Shown: positions 7,333-15,683 of the stretch, one piece after another
Layout of the letters: every line of letters starts with the position of its first letter
Position numbering within the stretch: position 1 is the stretch's first letter
Origin: an uncultured Lachnospiraceae bacterium
Lineage (GTDB): Bacteria > Bacillota > Clostridia > Lachnospirales > Lachnospiraceae
Assembly (NCBI GenBank): GCA_947588845.1
Contig: CANQAR010000034.1
Location: forward strand, 1-39,033
Reading direction: 5' to 3'
DNA length: 39,033 nt
Made by a program: the position numbers and the translations under genes
The notes under the pieces: model-generated
Seen by the model: only the letters and a program-made list of their open reading frames with translations
Told to the model about the DNA's origin: nothing
Databases searched by the model: none

Positions 7333-8037
7333 TTATTCCGCGTCCCGCATCCGGTATCCGATTCCGATTTCCGTGAAAATATACTGCGGCTGCGCCGGAT
7401 TGTTCTCAAGCTTTCGGCGGATGTTTGCCATGTTGACGCGCAGGATACGGTTGTTGTCGTCGGCATACGGCCCCCATACGTGGGAGATGATCGTATCATA
7501 AGTGATCACTTTGCCGCAGTTTTTTGCGAGCAGGGAGACAATCTTGTACTCGACCTGTGTCAGATGGACTTCTTTGCGGTCGACGGAGATCCGCCTCCGG
7601 TCGAAATCAATGACAAGTCCGCCTGCGCTGTAGACATGAGAATCCTTGCTGTCACTGCCTTTGATGTTTGAGAGATGGCGCACGGCGGTTCGGATGCGGG
7701 CAAGAAGTTCCGAGGTGCCGAAGGGCTTGGTGATGTAATCATCGGCCCCGAGGTCGAGCGCGGCGACTTTGTCATTCTCCTGTGTGCGCGCGGAGATCAC
7801 GATGATCGGCATGTTTGACCAGCTCCTGACTTTGCGGATGATATCCATGCCGTCGAGATCCGGGAGGCCGAGATCGAGCAGAAGGATCTCCGGGCAGCGG
7901 GATGTGATCTGTGTGATCCCGTCCCGCCCGGAATAGCTTTTGTAGACCTTGTAGCCCTGGCTTGTCAGTGCGGTCGCGATAAAATCACAGATATTTCTTT
8001 CATCTTCAATCACTAAAATAGAGAGTTTTGTGTTCAT
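7333..8037 (-). CDS. kdpE: KdpE-like OmpR-family response regulator
   Basis: The 234-residue protein has a receiver domain (ILVIEDERNI; phospho-acceptor Asp55 in LLLDLGLPD; Lys in DYITKPFG) and a C-terminal winged helix (VEYKIVSLLAKNCGKVI, HVWGPYADDNNRILRVNMAN). The sequence is closest to KdpE, the regulator of potassium-uptake operons. It is paired with the sensor kinase gene that ends one base upstream of its start, so the two are translationally linked. No kdpFABC genes are present in the window, so the target here is unknown. Confidence 0.9.
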   Translation of the reverse strand: MNTKLSILVIEDERNICDFIATALTSQGYKVYKSYSGRDGITQITSRCPEILLLDLGLPDLDGMDIIRKVRSWSNMPIIVISARTQENDKVAALDLGADDYITKPFGTSELLARIRTAVRHLSNIKGSDSKDSHVYSAGGLVIDFDRRRISVDRKEVHLTQVEYKIVSLLAKNCGKVITYDTIISHVWGPYADDNNRILRVNMANIRRKLENNPAQPQYIFTEIGIGYRMRDAE

Positions 8038-8038
8038 T

Positions 8039-9127
8039 TCATACCTCCGTGTCAGATCCGCCGTCTTTTGGCAGCGTAAAACAGAATTCAGCGCCGACGT
8101 CCATATTGCAGGCCATGATGATGCCGTCGTGCGCGTCTATGATCGATTTGCAGATCGACAGTCCGATTCCCATCCCCTTTTTCCCGTCCGGTGTGACAGA
8201 ACTGTCTGTACCGGTTCCGTTGAAAATGTCGGGGAGCTTGTAGCTGGGAATTCCGATTCCGTAGTCGCGCACATGGAAGGACACAGAATTTTCCTCACAG
8301 GTCACATAAAGATCCGTGGGCCGTGTGCTCTGGGAATGCATGACCGCGTTCTCGATCAGATTGATAATTACCTGCTCAATCAGCATCGCGTCCATTGGAA
8401 TCATCAGAAAATCTTCCGGCACGCGGACATTGACTCTGGCAGAGGGAATCCGCTTCTGGAGTCTCTGAACCGCCTCCGAGACGACTTCCTCGATGGGTTC
8501 CAGGGATTTTGTGACTTTTGCGCCTGATGTGTGAATCCGTGTGACGGTCAGGATATTTTCTACCATGTTCAGAAGCCAGTCCGCGTCTTCCTTTATATTT
8601 CTGACAAGGGTCAGCTGTTCTTCTTCTGACAGCAGAGAGAAGTGGTCGATATAGGTATTGGAACTTCCTATGATGCTGGTCAGCGGGGTGCGCAGATCGT
8701 GCGAGATCGCCCGCAGCAGGTTGGCGCGCATTTTTTCCTTCTCAGCTGCGGCAAGCTGTTTCTCGCGCACGGCGATGATGAGCGACTGCTCCTTGAGGTT
8801 CGTGGTGGCGGCGCTCATGAAGAAAGAGATGACAAGCATCGAGATGAACGCGACCGGATAGCCTGCCAGCGTAAAATCAATGTGCATGTACGGATAGGTA
8901 AAAAAGAAATTAATGCACAGGATGCTGATCACGGAGGCAATGATTCCGTAGATGTAGCGGGAGGTCATTCTCGCGATCACAACTACGGACAGAATATAAA
9001 TAGAAGAAACGTCAATAATACTGCTCGTGATGTGGTTCAGAAAAAAGGCCAGCAGCGTCCCCAGTATCAGAAAAACGCCTGTGACAATGGGGTCGTGGAT
9101 ACAGGGATCATCAAAAGACTGTTTCAT
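8039..9127 (-). CDS. KdpD-like sensor histidine kinase lacking the N-terminal KdpD/Usp domains
   Basis: The 362-residue protein starts at an ATG preceded by AAAGGAGG. Four closely spaced membrane segments (about residues 14-110, DUF4118 type) are followed by a HisKA domain (phospho-acceptor His143 in AISHDLRTPL) and an HATPase domain (LIENAVMHS, VRDYGIGIP, GMGIGLSICKSI). This is the C-terminal half of KdpD. The large cytosolic KdpD and universal-stress-like domains of the classic protein are absent. No upstream fragment of them is visible, so it looks like a natural short form rather than a recent truncation. An upstream in-frame start at 9295 has no ribosome site. Confidence 0.85.
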   Translation of the reverse strand: MKQSFDDPCIHDPIVTGVFLILGTLLAFFLNHITSSIIDVSSIYILSVVVIARMTSRYIYGIIASVISILCINFFFTYPYMHIDFTLAGYPVAFISMLVISFFMSAATTNLKEQSLIIAVREKQLAAAEKEKMRANLLRAISHDLRTPLTSIIGSSNTYIDHFSLLSEEEQLTLVRNIKEDADWLLNMVENILTVTRIHTSGAKVTKSLEPIEEVVSEAVQRLQKRIPSARVNVRVPEDFLMIPMDAMLIEQVIINLIENAVMHSQSTRPTDLYVTCEENSVSFHVRDYGIGIPSYKLPDIFNGTGTDSSVTPDGKKGMGIGLSICKSIIDAHDGIIMACNMDVGAEFCFTLPKDGGSDTEV

Positions 9128-9295
9128 GAGGACAGCCCTCCTTTCTGGTTCCGCGGAAGATCTGAGGTTACAGTTCGTTCCTCCACCGAGCTCGAGGTGA
9201 TTTCCGGACATCTTGTTCGGAAATCCCGAGGTCTGAGGCGCGAAATGCGCGTCCGTGGGATGCAGGGACAGGCAGCGGCACAAACCGTCAGACAC

Positions 9296-9325
9296 AGTAT
9301 ACTATAAATATCCGGCAGGGGGCAA
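9296..9325 (-). promoter_or_regulatory. Promoter of the KdpDE-like pair
   Basis: On the minus strand TTGCCC (9325-9320) and TATACT (9301-9296) are 18 bases apart. It gives a leader of about 165 nt before the kinase that holds a perfect hairpin GATTTCCG/CGGAAATC. The same hexamer pair is used by the promoter at 11470. Confidence 0.5.
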
Positions 9326-9346
9326 TAAAAAGTTGGAAAATTTGGG

Positions 9347-9375
9347 ATGACAACGTTTCTGCTTTGTGCTATAAT
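9347..9375 (+). promoter_or_regulatory. Promoter of the small membrane peptide and zincin genes
   Basis: ATGACA (9347-9352) and TATAAT (9370-9375) lie 17 bases apart. It diverges from the kinase promoter. The rest of the 346-base gap between 9127 and 9474 is leader sequence without a convincing gene. Confidence 0.55.
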
Positions 9376-9473
9376 CACAAAAGATACGACGTTGAACGGG
9401 GTCCGTTTTATGCGGTTTTCGGCCGCAGACGGAGGAGGACAGATAAACAGGAAGATATTGAGGTGAAAAGAAT

Positions 9474-9590
9474 ATGGGAATTTTATTGACAGTATTGATT
9501 TCATTTGTTGTGCTTGTTGCGGTGATCGTCACAGTGGTTACGGTTTCTGCCGTGTCGGGCGTGATTGCCGCTGAGGAAGATGAGGAATAG
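9474..9590 (+). CDS. Small single-pass membrane peptide (38 aa)
   Basis: ATG 9474 is preceded by GAGGTG at good spacing. The product is almost wholly one hydrophobic helix (MGILLTVLISFVVLVAVIV onward) and ends in the acidic tail EEDEE. It lies 18 bases before the zincin gene and shares its promoter, so the two are probably co-expressed. The function is unknown. A membrane anchor or regulator of the neighbouring peptidase is one possibility, without direct evidence. Confidence 0.6.
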   Translation: MGILLTVLISFVVLVAVIVTVVTVSAVSGVIAAEEDEE

Positions 9591-9608
9591 GAGCTTCCGT
9601 AAGGTATT

Positions 9609-9980
9609 ATGATTTCGCTGGAAAGATTTGAGGAAATCACAGAAGAAATTACGGGTACGCTTCCGGAAGAATTTTTCCGTGAGCTGCACGGAGGGGTCAT
9701 CGTCCGCGAGCAGGTGAAGATTCACCCGGCCGCCAGAGACAATGACCTTTTTGTTATGGGTGAATATCACAGGAATCGTTATCTGGGACGGTTTGTCGTG
9801 CTGTACTACGGATCTTTCGCGGCGTGCTGCGGATATCTGTCCGAGGAGGAGCTGAGAAAGAAACTGCGCAAGGTGATTCTCCATGAGTTCCGGCATCATC
9901 TGGAATCGCTGGCCGGGGAGAGGGATCTTGAGATCGAAGATGCGAAGGAGCTGTACGCGTATCTGCAGAAGAAACATTAG
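9609..9980 (+). CDS. Metallopeptidase family protein (zincin_1 type)
   Basis: The 123-residue protein has the zincin motif HEFRHHLE (about residues 92-99). This is an HExxH variant of the HEFxHH kind seen in the small single-domain zincin family PF06262. The preceding segment YLGRFVVLYYGSF is typical of the family, and ERDLEIED follows the motif. Substrates are unknown. The gene lies 18 bases downstream of the small membrane peptide, probably in one transcript. The exact substitution in the HExxH box should be checked for activity. Confidence 0.75.
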   Translation: MISLERFEEITEEITGTLPEEFFRELHGGVIVREQVKIHPAARDNDLFVMGEYHRNRYLGRFVVLYYGSFAACCGYLSEEELRKKLRKVILHEFRHHLESLAGERDLEIEDAKELYAYLQKKH

Positions 9981-10163
9981 AAACAAATTTGCCATCTGCC
10001 TCTGCATAGAGACGGACTTTTACAGTAAGTACTTGACGGATGGGACCTCCGGTTATAAAATGGGAAAGGTGAATTTTTCTGTACGGACATATGTGCGTAC
10101 AGGAAGTACAAAGCCAAACATTCATACCCTGCAGGGCAGGGCAGTACTGGAGGAGTTATTATT

Positions 10164-11450
10164 ATGAAAAAACCATTCAAGGAAATGAGCAGGGAAGAAC
10201 TGCTGCAGGAGAAGAGCGTCCTGGAAGCAAAGTACGAGGAGTACAAGGGAAGAGGACTCAAGCTGGACATGTCGAGGGGCAAGCCTTCCAAGGCACAGCT
10301 GGATCTTTCCAATGGGATGATGGACATCCTGAACAGTGATTCGGACATGAGGTGTGAGACGGGAGTAGATTGCAGAAATTACGGAGTCATGGATGGTATT
10401 CCGGAGGCAAGGCATCTGCTCGCGGAGATGTCGGAGGTTCCGGAGAAGAATATTCTGATTTACGGAAACTCCAGTCTGAACGTGATGTTTGATACCGTGG
10501 CGCGCGCAATGTCGATGGGCGTCTGCGGACATACGCCGTGGGGACTTCAGGGGCAGGTGAAGTTCCTGTGTCCGGTGCCTGGATACGACAGACATTTCGG
10601 CATCACGGAATTTTTCGGGATTGAGATGATCAATGTGCCGCTGTATACGACGGGTCCGGATATGGATATGGTGGAAGAGCTTGTCTCAAAAGATCCGATG
10701 ATTAAGGGAATATGGTGCGTCCCGAAATACTCGAATCCCACAGGTATCTCCTATTCGGATGAGACGGTCAGAAGGTTCGCGCATCTGAAGCCGGCGGCTC
10801 CGGATTTCCGTATTTTCTGGGACAATGCGTATTCCATCCATCATCTGTATGACGATGATCAGGACGTGATTCTTGAGCTGCTGACTGAGTGTGAGAAGGC
10901 AGGAAATCCGGATCTGGTCTATAAATTTATCTCGACATCGAAGGTGAGTTTTCCGGGCTCCGGCATCGCGGCGATGGCAGCTTCTGAGGCGAACCTGGCG
11001 GACGCGAGAAAAGCAATGTTCTATCAGACGATCGGCCATGACAAGCTGAACCAGCTCCGTCATGTGCGGTTCTTTAAGGATATGGACGGAATCCGGGCGC
11101 ATATGAAGAAACATGCGGATATTCTGCGTCCGAAATTTGAGGCAGTGCTTGATACGCTTGACAGAGAACTTGGCGGGCTTGAGATTGGAAGCTGGGTGAG
11201 ACCGAAGGGCGGCTACTTTATCGCGTTTGATTCTCTGGAAGGATGCGCGAAGAAGATCGTCGCGAAGGCGAAGGAAGCCGGAGTCACCATGACCGGCGCA
11301 GGAGCTACTTTCCCCTATGGAAAGGATCCGAAGGACAGCAATATCCGTATCGCTCCGTCCTTCCCGGAGCCGGAAGAGCTTGCGCTGGCCGCGGAGATTT
11401 TTGTGCTCAGCGTGAAGCTGGTGAGCATTGACAAGCTTCTGGAGCGCTGA
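10164..11450 (+). CDS. PLP-dependent aminotransferase, aspartate aminotransferase-like (type Ic)
   Basis: The 428-residue protein matches the PF12897 group of class I aminotransferases. It has an N-terminal LDMSRGKPSKAQLDLS, the segment CPVPGYDRHF, KGIWCVPKYSNPTGI, WDNAYSIHHLYDDD, the PLP lysine in FISTSKVSFPGSG and the C-terminal IRIAPSFPEPEEL. It is predicted to transfer amino groups between aspartate or a related amino acid and 2-oxoglutarate in the cytosol. The ribosome site GGAGGAG lies nine bases before the ATG. It stands alone, with 183 bases upstream and 220 downstream. Confidence 0.9.
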   Translation: MKKPFKEMSREELLQEKSVLEAKYEEYKGRGLKLDMSRGKPSKAQLDLSNGMMDILNSDSDMRCETGVDCRNYGVMDGIPEARHLLAEMSEVPEKNILIYGNSSLNVMFDTVARAMSMGVCGHTPWGLQGQVKFLCPVPGYDRHFGITEFFGIEMINVPLYTTGPDMDMVEELVSKDPMIKGIWCVPKYSNPTGISYSDETVRRFAHLKPAAPDFRIFWDNAYSIHHLYDDDQDVILELLTECEKAGNPDLVYKFISTSKVSFPGSGIAAMAASEANLADARKAMFYQTIGHDKLNQLRHVRFFKDMDGIRAHMKKHADILRPKFEAVLDTLDRELGGLEIGSWVRPKGGYFIAFDSLEGCAKKIVAKAKEAGVTMTGAGATFPYGKDPKDSNIRIAPSFPEPEELALAAEIFVLSVKLVSIDKLLER

Positions 11451-11469
11451 CAAAATCCCCTGTTTATTC

Positions 11470-11498
11470 TTGCCCAACCATAAAGAATGAGATATACT
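11470..11498 (+). promoter_or_regulatory. Promoter upstream of the repeat-rich membrane protein
   Basis: TTGCCC (11470-11475) and TATACT (11493-11498) are 17 bases apart. Transcription would start near 11505, leaving a 5' leader of about 165 nt. Confidence 0.6.
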
Positions 11499-11504
11499 AT
11501 CATA

Positions 11505-11660
11505 AAAAACCGGCTGCGGAAGGATAGAGTGAAGGATTCAGGCTCAGAGAGACCTGCCGGAGCAGTGTTACGTTCATGACCTGCAAGGGAGTGAACCGTA
11601 ACCCGAATTCCGCGGGAGAGTTCCGGACAGTCAGATATAATGCAGCAGAGAGTTTCAGGA
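11505..11660 (+). promoter_or_regulatory. Structured 5' leader of unknown class
   Basis: The leader contains GTTACGTTCA pairing with TGAACCGTAAC (one bulged base) around a 14-base loop at about 11566-11602. It also has GGCTC..GACCTGCC and CCGAA..TTCCGG pairings. It resembles a riboswitch- or T-box-sized leader but lacks the T-box AGGGTGG box. I could not match it to a class I know. Confidence 0.3.
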
Positions 11661-11670
11661 GGATAAGCAA

Positions 11671-13146
11671 ATGGCACAGGAGACGAAAGCGAAATCAGAG
11701 GGTGATCAGGTAAGAAGGACCATATATGGAGAGGGAAACCAAGCCCAGGGGACTATATATGGACAGGATAGTCAGACGCGTCCGGATCAGGGACAGCCTC
11801 AGAGAGTGACCAGACAGCCGCAGGGTGCGCCCTATGGCCAGGGCGGTCAGGCGCCTCAGCAAAGAGCGGCAGGCGGTCAGCCGGGTGCTCCGTACAGCCA
11901 GGTGAGAAGAACGGTGTATGGTCAGGATGAGCAGGGGCGTCCGGATCAGAGACAGATTCAAAGGATCGTCAGGCAGCCGCAGGGCGGCCAGATGCCTGCG
12001 CAGAGGATGTCTGGTCAGCCGCAAAGCGCTCAGGGCAGCCGGACGGCGTACAGGCAGCCGGACGGCAGAATGCGTCCGGATCAGAGGCAGCCTCAGCGGA
12101 CGGCCAGACAGCCGTATGCTCCGGGCAGTCAGATGTCTTCTCCGGTGCCAGGCAGCCGTCCGCAGGGACAGCGGGTTCCGCGCGGGCAGGCGCGGGGAGC
12201 CGTGTATGATCAGAACGGCCGTCCGCAGGGCAGAGTTCCGTACAGCCAGGGGGGCCGCGTGCCTTCGGGCGGTCAGATGGGAGATCCGGACAGACCGCAG
12301 GGAACGATGGTGCGGAAAAGGGACGGATATGCTCCGGGTTATGCGCCGGTGCGTTCAGGTTTGTCCGGGCGTCAGCTGATGGAACAGTCGAAAAAGATGT
12401 TCCGTTCTCCTGTGTTTTTGCTGATAGCGGCATTGTGTACAGTTTTTACGGTAACGACAATTGCGTCGGTGCTTTTGCAGGATCTGAGCTTTTCGCAGGT
12501 AGTCAATATCCTGGCAAACTTTGACGCGCCGTCGGAACTGATGGCATACGCGAACAGAATACTGAGCTTTATCTCGAAGCTTGGGAGCGGGATGATCGTG
12601 GTAAGCCTGCTTCTGCATCTGCCGGAATTTCTTCTGTGCGTCGGGTTCTGGATGCTGTTTATAACCGCGGGGAGCAGCCGGGATCCCATGCCGGGCACGG
12701 GTTTTCTGTGTACGAAGATTTATATCATTATAAAGATGATCATAATGTGCATTGTGATGCTGATCTGCCTGATCATGTCCGTGGTCTTTACCGTATCGGC
12801 ATGGATGTCGGATATTCTGCAGGCAAAGATTCTTTCCGCTGTCTTTCTTGCGGCAATGGTTGTGATCACGATGATGGTGATCATGTACTTTTTCTGCCTG
12901 CTCCATACGGTGAAGGTCTGCAGGGCGAACGCGATACAGGGCGATAATTTCAGCAGCGTTTCCAGATATGCCGCGGTTCTCACAATTTTTGCGGCTCTGT
13001 GCTCCGTGATCGGTCTGCTGTCCGCAATCGTGAATTCTGAGACGGCGGGTATCGTCAGCTTCGCCTGCAAAATCGGCTGGATGGTTCTGGCGGGGCTGTG
13101 GATCCTGATGTACAGAAGTAAGATCAAGGTTCCCGGAGCAGACTGA
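11671..13146 (+). CDS. Gln/Pro/Gly repeat-rich multi-pass membrane protein (491 aa)
   Basis: The first 230 residues are cytoplasmic-looking low-complexity repeats built on RRTIYGQ, QRPDQ.Q.QR and RQPQG. The remaining 260 residues hold about six hydrophobic helices: FLLIAALCTVFTVTTIASV, GMIVVSLLLHLPEFLLCVG, IIIKMIIMCIVMLICLIMSV, VFLAAMVVITMMVIMYFFCL and two near the C terminus. I do not recognise the family. The ribosome site AGGAGG is nine bases before the ATG. It has its own promoter and structured leader. Q/G-rich cytoplasmic tails on membrane proteins often mediate assembly, but no function can be assigned. Confidence 0.8.
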   Translation: MAQETKAKSEGDQVRRTIYGEGNQAQGTIYGQDSQTRPDQGQPQRVTRQPQGAPYGQGGQAPQQRAAGGQPGAPYSQVRRTVYGQDEQGRPDQRQIQRIVRQPQGGQMPAQRMSGQPQSAQGSRTAYRQPDGRMRPDQRQPQRTARQPYAPGSQMSSPVPGSRPQGQRVPRGQARGAVYDQNGRPQGRVPYSQGGRVPSGGQMGDPDRPQGTMVRKRDGYAPGYAPVRSGLSGRQLMEQSKKMFRSPVFLLIAALCTVFTVTTIASVLLQDLSFSQVVNILANFDAPSELMAYANRILSFISKLGSGMIVVSLLLHLPEFLLCVGFWMLFITAGSSRDPMPGTGFLCTKIYIIIKMIIMCIVMLICLIMSVVFTVSAWMSDILQAKILSAVFLAAMVVITMMVIMYFFCLLHTVKVCRANAIQGDNFSSVSRYAAVLTIFAALCSVIGLLSAIVNSETAGIVSFACKIGWMVLAGLWILMYRSKIKVPGAD

Positions 13147-13254
13147 CGGAGATTGGCCTTACGGCGCAGCAGCCTGCGGGGGATTGGAAGATGTCGCTGA
13201 CGCGACCCGCCGCAGGCGGAAATAGACAGCAATGCAGAGGAGGAATAAAAGGGA

Positions 13255-13608
13255 ATGCAGCTTTTGGTATTAGTGTTGAAACGTACGGAACTTGTGGGAG
13301 AACTGATGCTTGAACTTGCCGAGGCGGGGATCCATGGCGGAACAATGCTTGACAGTACCGGCATGGCGAGCGTGCTCGGGGATCTGGATGATATGCCGAT
13401 GTTCAGTCTGCTCCGCTCCATGCTGAATCACGACGGGCACAGGGAGGCGAGCAAGACAATGCTGTTTGTGCTGGAGGAGTCTGAGGTAGACAAGGCAAGA
13501 CAGGTGATCCGGAATGTGGTCGGCGATCTGAGCGTGGCAAACTCGGCAGTGATGTTCGGACTGCCGGTATCCTTTGTGGAAGGACTTGGTGAAAAGAAAT
13601 GGAGTTGA
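13255..13608 (+). CDS. PII-like/ferredoxin-fold regulatory protein (117 aa)
   Basis: The product starts MQLLVLVLKRTELVGELMLEL and shows a beta-alpha-beta pattern repeated twice (LLVLVLKRTE, KTMLFVLEESEVDKARQVIRNVVG). This is the arrangement of PII-like regulators. It overlaps the downstream cation:proton antiporter gene by ten bases, so the two are co-translated. It is probably a small ligand-sensing subunit that gates the transporter. That role is inferred from the pairing, and the ligand is unknown. The ribosome site GAGGAGGAA precedes the ATG. Confidence 0.65.
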   Translation: MQLLVLVLKRTELVGELMLELAEAGIHGGTMLDSTGMASVLGDLDDMPMFSLLRSMLNHDGHREASKTMLFVLEESEVDKARQVIRNVVGDLSVANSAVMFGLPVSFVEGLGEKKWS

Positions 13609-14774
13609 ATACACTGACCTATCTGGCGATCTGCATCTTCGCGGGGCTGGCCGCCGGAAAGGTCGTAAAACAGATAAAACTGCCGAATGTGACGGGATAT
13701 CTGATCGTGGGCATACTGATCGGACCGTCCGTGCTGAAAATCATTCCGGCGGGAATTGTGGAGGAATTCGGACTGATCTCCGAGATGGCGCTTGGGTTCA
13801 TCGCTTTCTCGATCGGTGCGGAATTCAAGCTCTCCTATTTGAAAAGAGTAGGGAAAGCGCCAGTGATCATTGCGTTTATGGAGGCCATAGTGGCCGTACT
13901 TGCCGTAGACGCCGCACTGCTTGTGACAGGCAATGATCCGGCGTTTTCTGTCTGTCTTGGAGCGATTGCGGCCGCAACGGCTCCGGCAGCTACCCTGATG
14001 GTTGTGAAGCAGTACAACGCGAAAGGGCCCGTGACACAGACCCTGCTTCCCGTGGTGGCAATCGATGACGCCGCCGCACTGATTGCGTTTGGAATCTCTG
14101 TGGCGATCGCGAAGACAATCTCGTCGAGCGGCAGCGTGAATCTGCTGGAGACGATCCTTGATCCGGTCTGGGAGATCGGGGGCGCGTTTGTGTTCGGCAC
14201 GCTGCTTGGACTGCTGCTGGCCCTGCTCGTGAAATATTATCACAGCCGCGGCAACCGCCTGTCGGCGGCGATCGGTTTTGTATTTCTCTGCGTGGGCATC
14301 TGCGATATCGTCGGCTTTTCCTCGCTGCTTGCATGCATGATGATGAGCGCCATATTTGTGAATTTCTCGGATGAGAGTCCGCGCGTATTTGAGCTTGTGG
14401 ACCGGATGACGCCGCCGCTGTTCATGCTGTTTTTCCTTGTGTCGGGGGCGGATCTGAATCTTGCGGTCATCCCGACTGTCGGGCTGGTGGGAATACTCTA
14501 CGTTGTATTCCGCGTGATCGGCAAGGTGGCGGGCAGCGCAATCGGCTGTCGTATATCCCATGCGCAGCCGGTGGTGCAGAAATGGCTCGGCTTTACTCTG
14601 ATCCCGCAGGCCGGCGTGGCGATTGGTCTCTCAGGGATAGCGATGCAGGTAGTTCCGGAATATGGAGCTGCGATCCGCGCGATCATTCTCTGCGGAACCG
14701 TGATCTATGAGCTGATCGGTCCGATTGCAACGAAGCTGGCGCTGACAAAGGCGGGGGAGATCAAAGAAGGCTAA
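13599..14774 (+). CDS. Cation:proton antiporter, CPA2 family
   Basis: The 391-residue membrane protein has 11-13 hydrophobic helices and CPA2 landmarks: IKLPNVTGYLIVGILIGPS, EMALGFIAFSIGAEF, AATAPAATLMVVKQYN and the core VVAIDDAAALIAFG, which carries the paired aspartates used for ion/proton exchange. It lacks the C-terminal RCK/TrkA_N domain of KefB-type systems. The small PII-like protein encoded just upstream (10-base overlap) may take that regulatory place. It exports Na+ or K+ in exchange for H+ across the cell membrane. Confidence 0.9.
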   Translation: MELNTLTYLAICIFAGLAAGKVVKQIKLPNVTGYLIVGILIGPSVLKIIPAGIVEEFGLISEMALGFIAFSIGAEFKLSYLKRVGKAPVIIAFMEAIVAVLAVDAALLVTGNDPAFSVCLGAIAAATAPAATLMVVKQYNAKGPVTQTLLPVVAIDDAAALIAFGISVAIAKTISSSGSVNLLETILDPVWEIGGAFVFGTLLGLLLALLVKYYHSRGNRLSAAIGFVFLCVGICDIVGFSSLLACMMMSAIFVNFSDESPRVFELVDRMTPPLFMLFFLVSGADLNLAVIPTVGLVGILYVVFRVIGKVAGSAIGCRISHAQPVVQKWLGFTLIPQAGVAIGLSGIAMQVVPEYGAAIRAIILCGTVIYELIGPIATKLALTKAGEIKEG

Positions 14775-14901
14775 CGCCGTTTTCGCGGGCAATGCGTCAA
14801 ACGTCCATGCCCGCATGGATATCGGAAAAAACAGACGGTACGCAGGGCTGTCTGATGAAGCAGATCTGAATCCTGCGCCGGAATTTGTGTGCGGGTTTCG
14901 A

Positions 14902-14994
14902 ACAGAATCGAGTAGGAGGCGGCTTTCCCTCCTGCTCGCCGCGCGGCCCGTGTGCTGCGTCAGCAGTTATTTTCCTTACACGGGTCTGTGCACA
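14902..14994 (-). repeat. GC-rich double-hairpin repeat, copy A
   Basis: Read on the minus strand it matches the copy at 31095-31190: TGTGCACAGACCCG, then CTGCTGACGCAGCA, GGGCCGCGCGG, CGAGCAGGAGGG and a complementary CCTACTCG arm. It has two stem-loops, one formed by CCCGTGT/ACACGGG and one by the CGAGCAGG-type arms. It lies in the gap after the antiporter gene and encodes nothing convincing. Confidence 0.8.
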
Positions 14995-15004
14995 GCAGAA
15001 AAAC

Positions 15005-15040
15005 AGTGCCGGAGAACTGGATCTCCGGCACTTGTTTTCT
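15005..15040. terminator. Bidirectional intrinsic terminator
   Basis: A perfect 11-bp stem AGTGCCGGAGA/TCTCCGGCACT (15005-15015, 15022-15032) has a six-base loop. It is followed by TGTTTTCT on the plus strand and by GTTTTTCT on the minus strand. It serves the convergent antiporter and AraC-type transcripts. Confidence 0.9.
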
Positions 15041-15091
15041 GGCAGCCAGAAACTGTCAGGCAAAGGTATTTCTTTTATATTCTATGGGATG

Positions 15092-15481
15092 TCATCCCGG
15101 CATTTTCAGAAAATCTTTGGGGTTTTTCCCGAATTCCCGTTTGAATGCCTTCAGATAATTCGAATAATCATTAAATCCGCATTCCCGGCAGGCAACGGTC
15201 ACAGGTGTGCCTTCGCGCAGCAGGCCAAGTGAAAGCATCAGTCTCTTTTTCATGATGTACTGATAAACGGTTATTCCAGTGTAATTTTTAAACTGTTTGC
15301 AAAGATAAAATTTGCTGATATGAAACCGCCCCGACAGCTCGTCCAGAGACAGATTACAGGTGATATTTTTGTTGATATAAAGGAGAACCTGGTTGATTGT
15401 TTCGTTTTCCGTGACGTCATCCGCAATACCAGGATCGCCGGCAAACGTAATCGGCTGGCTTGTAAAAATATTTTCCGACAT
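15092..15481 (-). CDS. AraC-family DNA-binding protein, HTH domain only (129 aa)
   Basis: The protein has about 28 N-terminal residues followed by a complete double HTH domain (VLLYINKNITCNLSLDELS, FHISKFYLCKQFKNYTG, TVACRECGFNDYSNYLKAFK, FGKNPKDFLK). The usual N-terminal sensing domain of about 150 residues is absent. The 200 bases upstream have no remnant of it. AAAGGAG precedes the ATG. It is the last gene in the direction of the folate operon but is separated from the acyltransferase by 202 bases, so it may have its own promoter. The regulated genes are unknown. Confidence 0.85.
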   Translation of the reverse strand: MSENIFTSQPITFAGDPGIADDVTENETINQVLLYINKNITCNLSLDELSGRFHISKFYLCKQFKNYTGITVYQYIMKKRLMLSLGLLREGTPVTVACRECGFNDYSNYLKAFKREFGKNPKDFLKMPG

Positions 15482-15683
15482 ATGAACACAACTCCTTTCA
15501 TATGTAAATCATATCAGGCGTCCACGCTGACACGGATGTTTAATGAACATCATAATGTTTTTGGGAAATCCGTAAAATCAGGAGTACTTCTTGATCATAT
15601 AAAATATATTTTGCATTATATAACAATTATCACTATATTTCAAGATGAAATATCCAGTATCTGCATGTAAACAATAAAAGATG

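Noticed and set aside
9128-9295. c-di-AMP (ydaO) riboswitch before the KdpD-like gene
   Set aside because: The gene type made this worth checking, but the conserved ydaO boxes were not visible; only a simple hairpin was found.
10033-10059. TTGACG/TATAAA promoter before the aminotransferase
   Set aside because: The spacing is only 15 bases, so support is weak.
11505-11660. T-box leader
   Set aside because: It has AGAGAG-like bases and stems but lacks the AGGGTGG antiterminator box and an amino-acid gene downstream.
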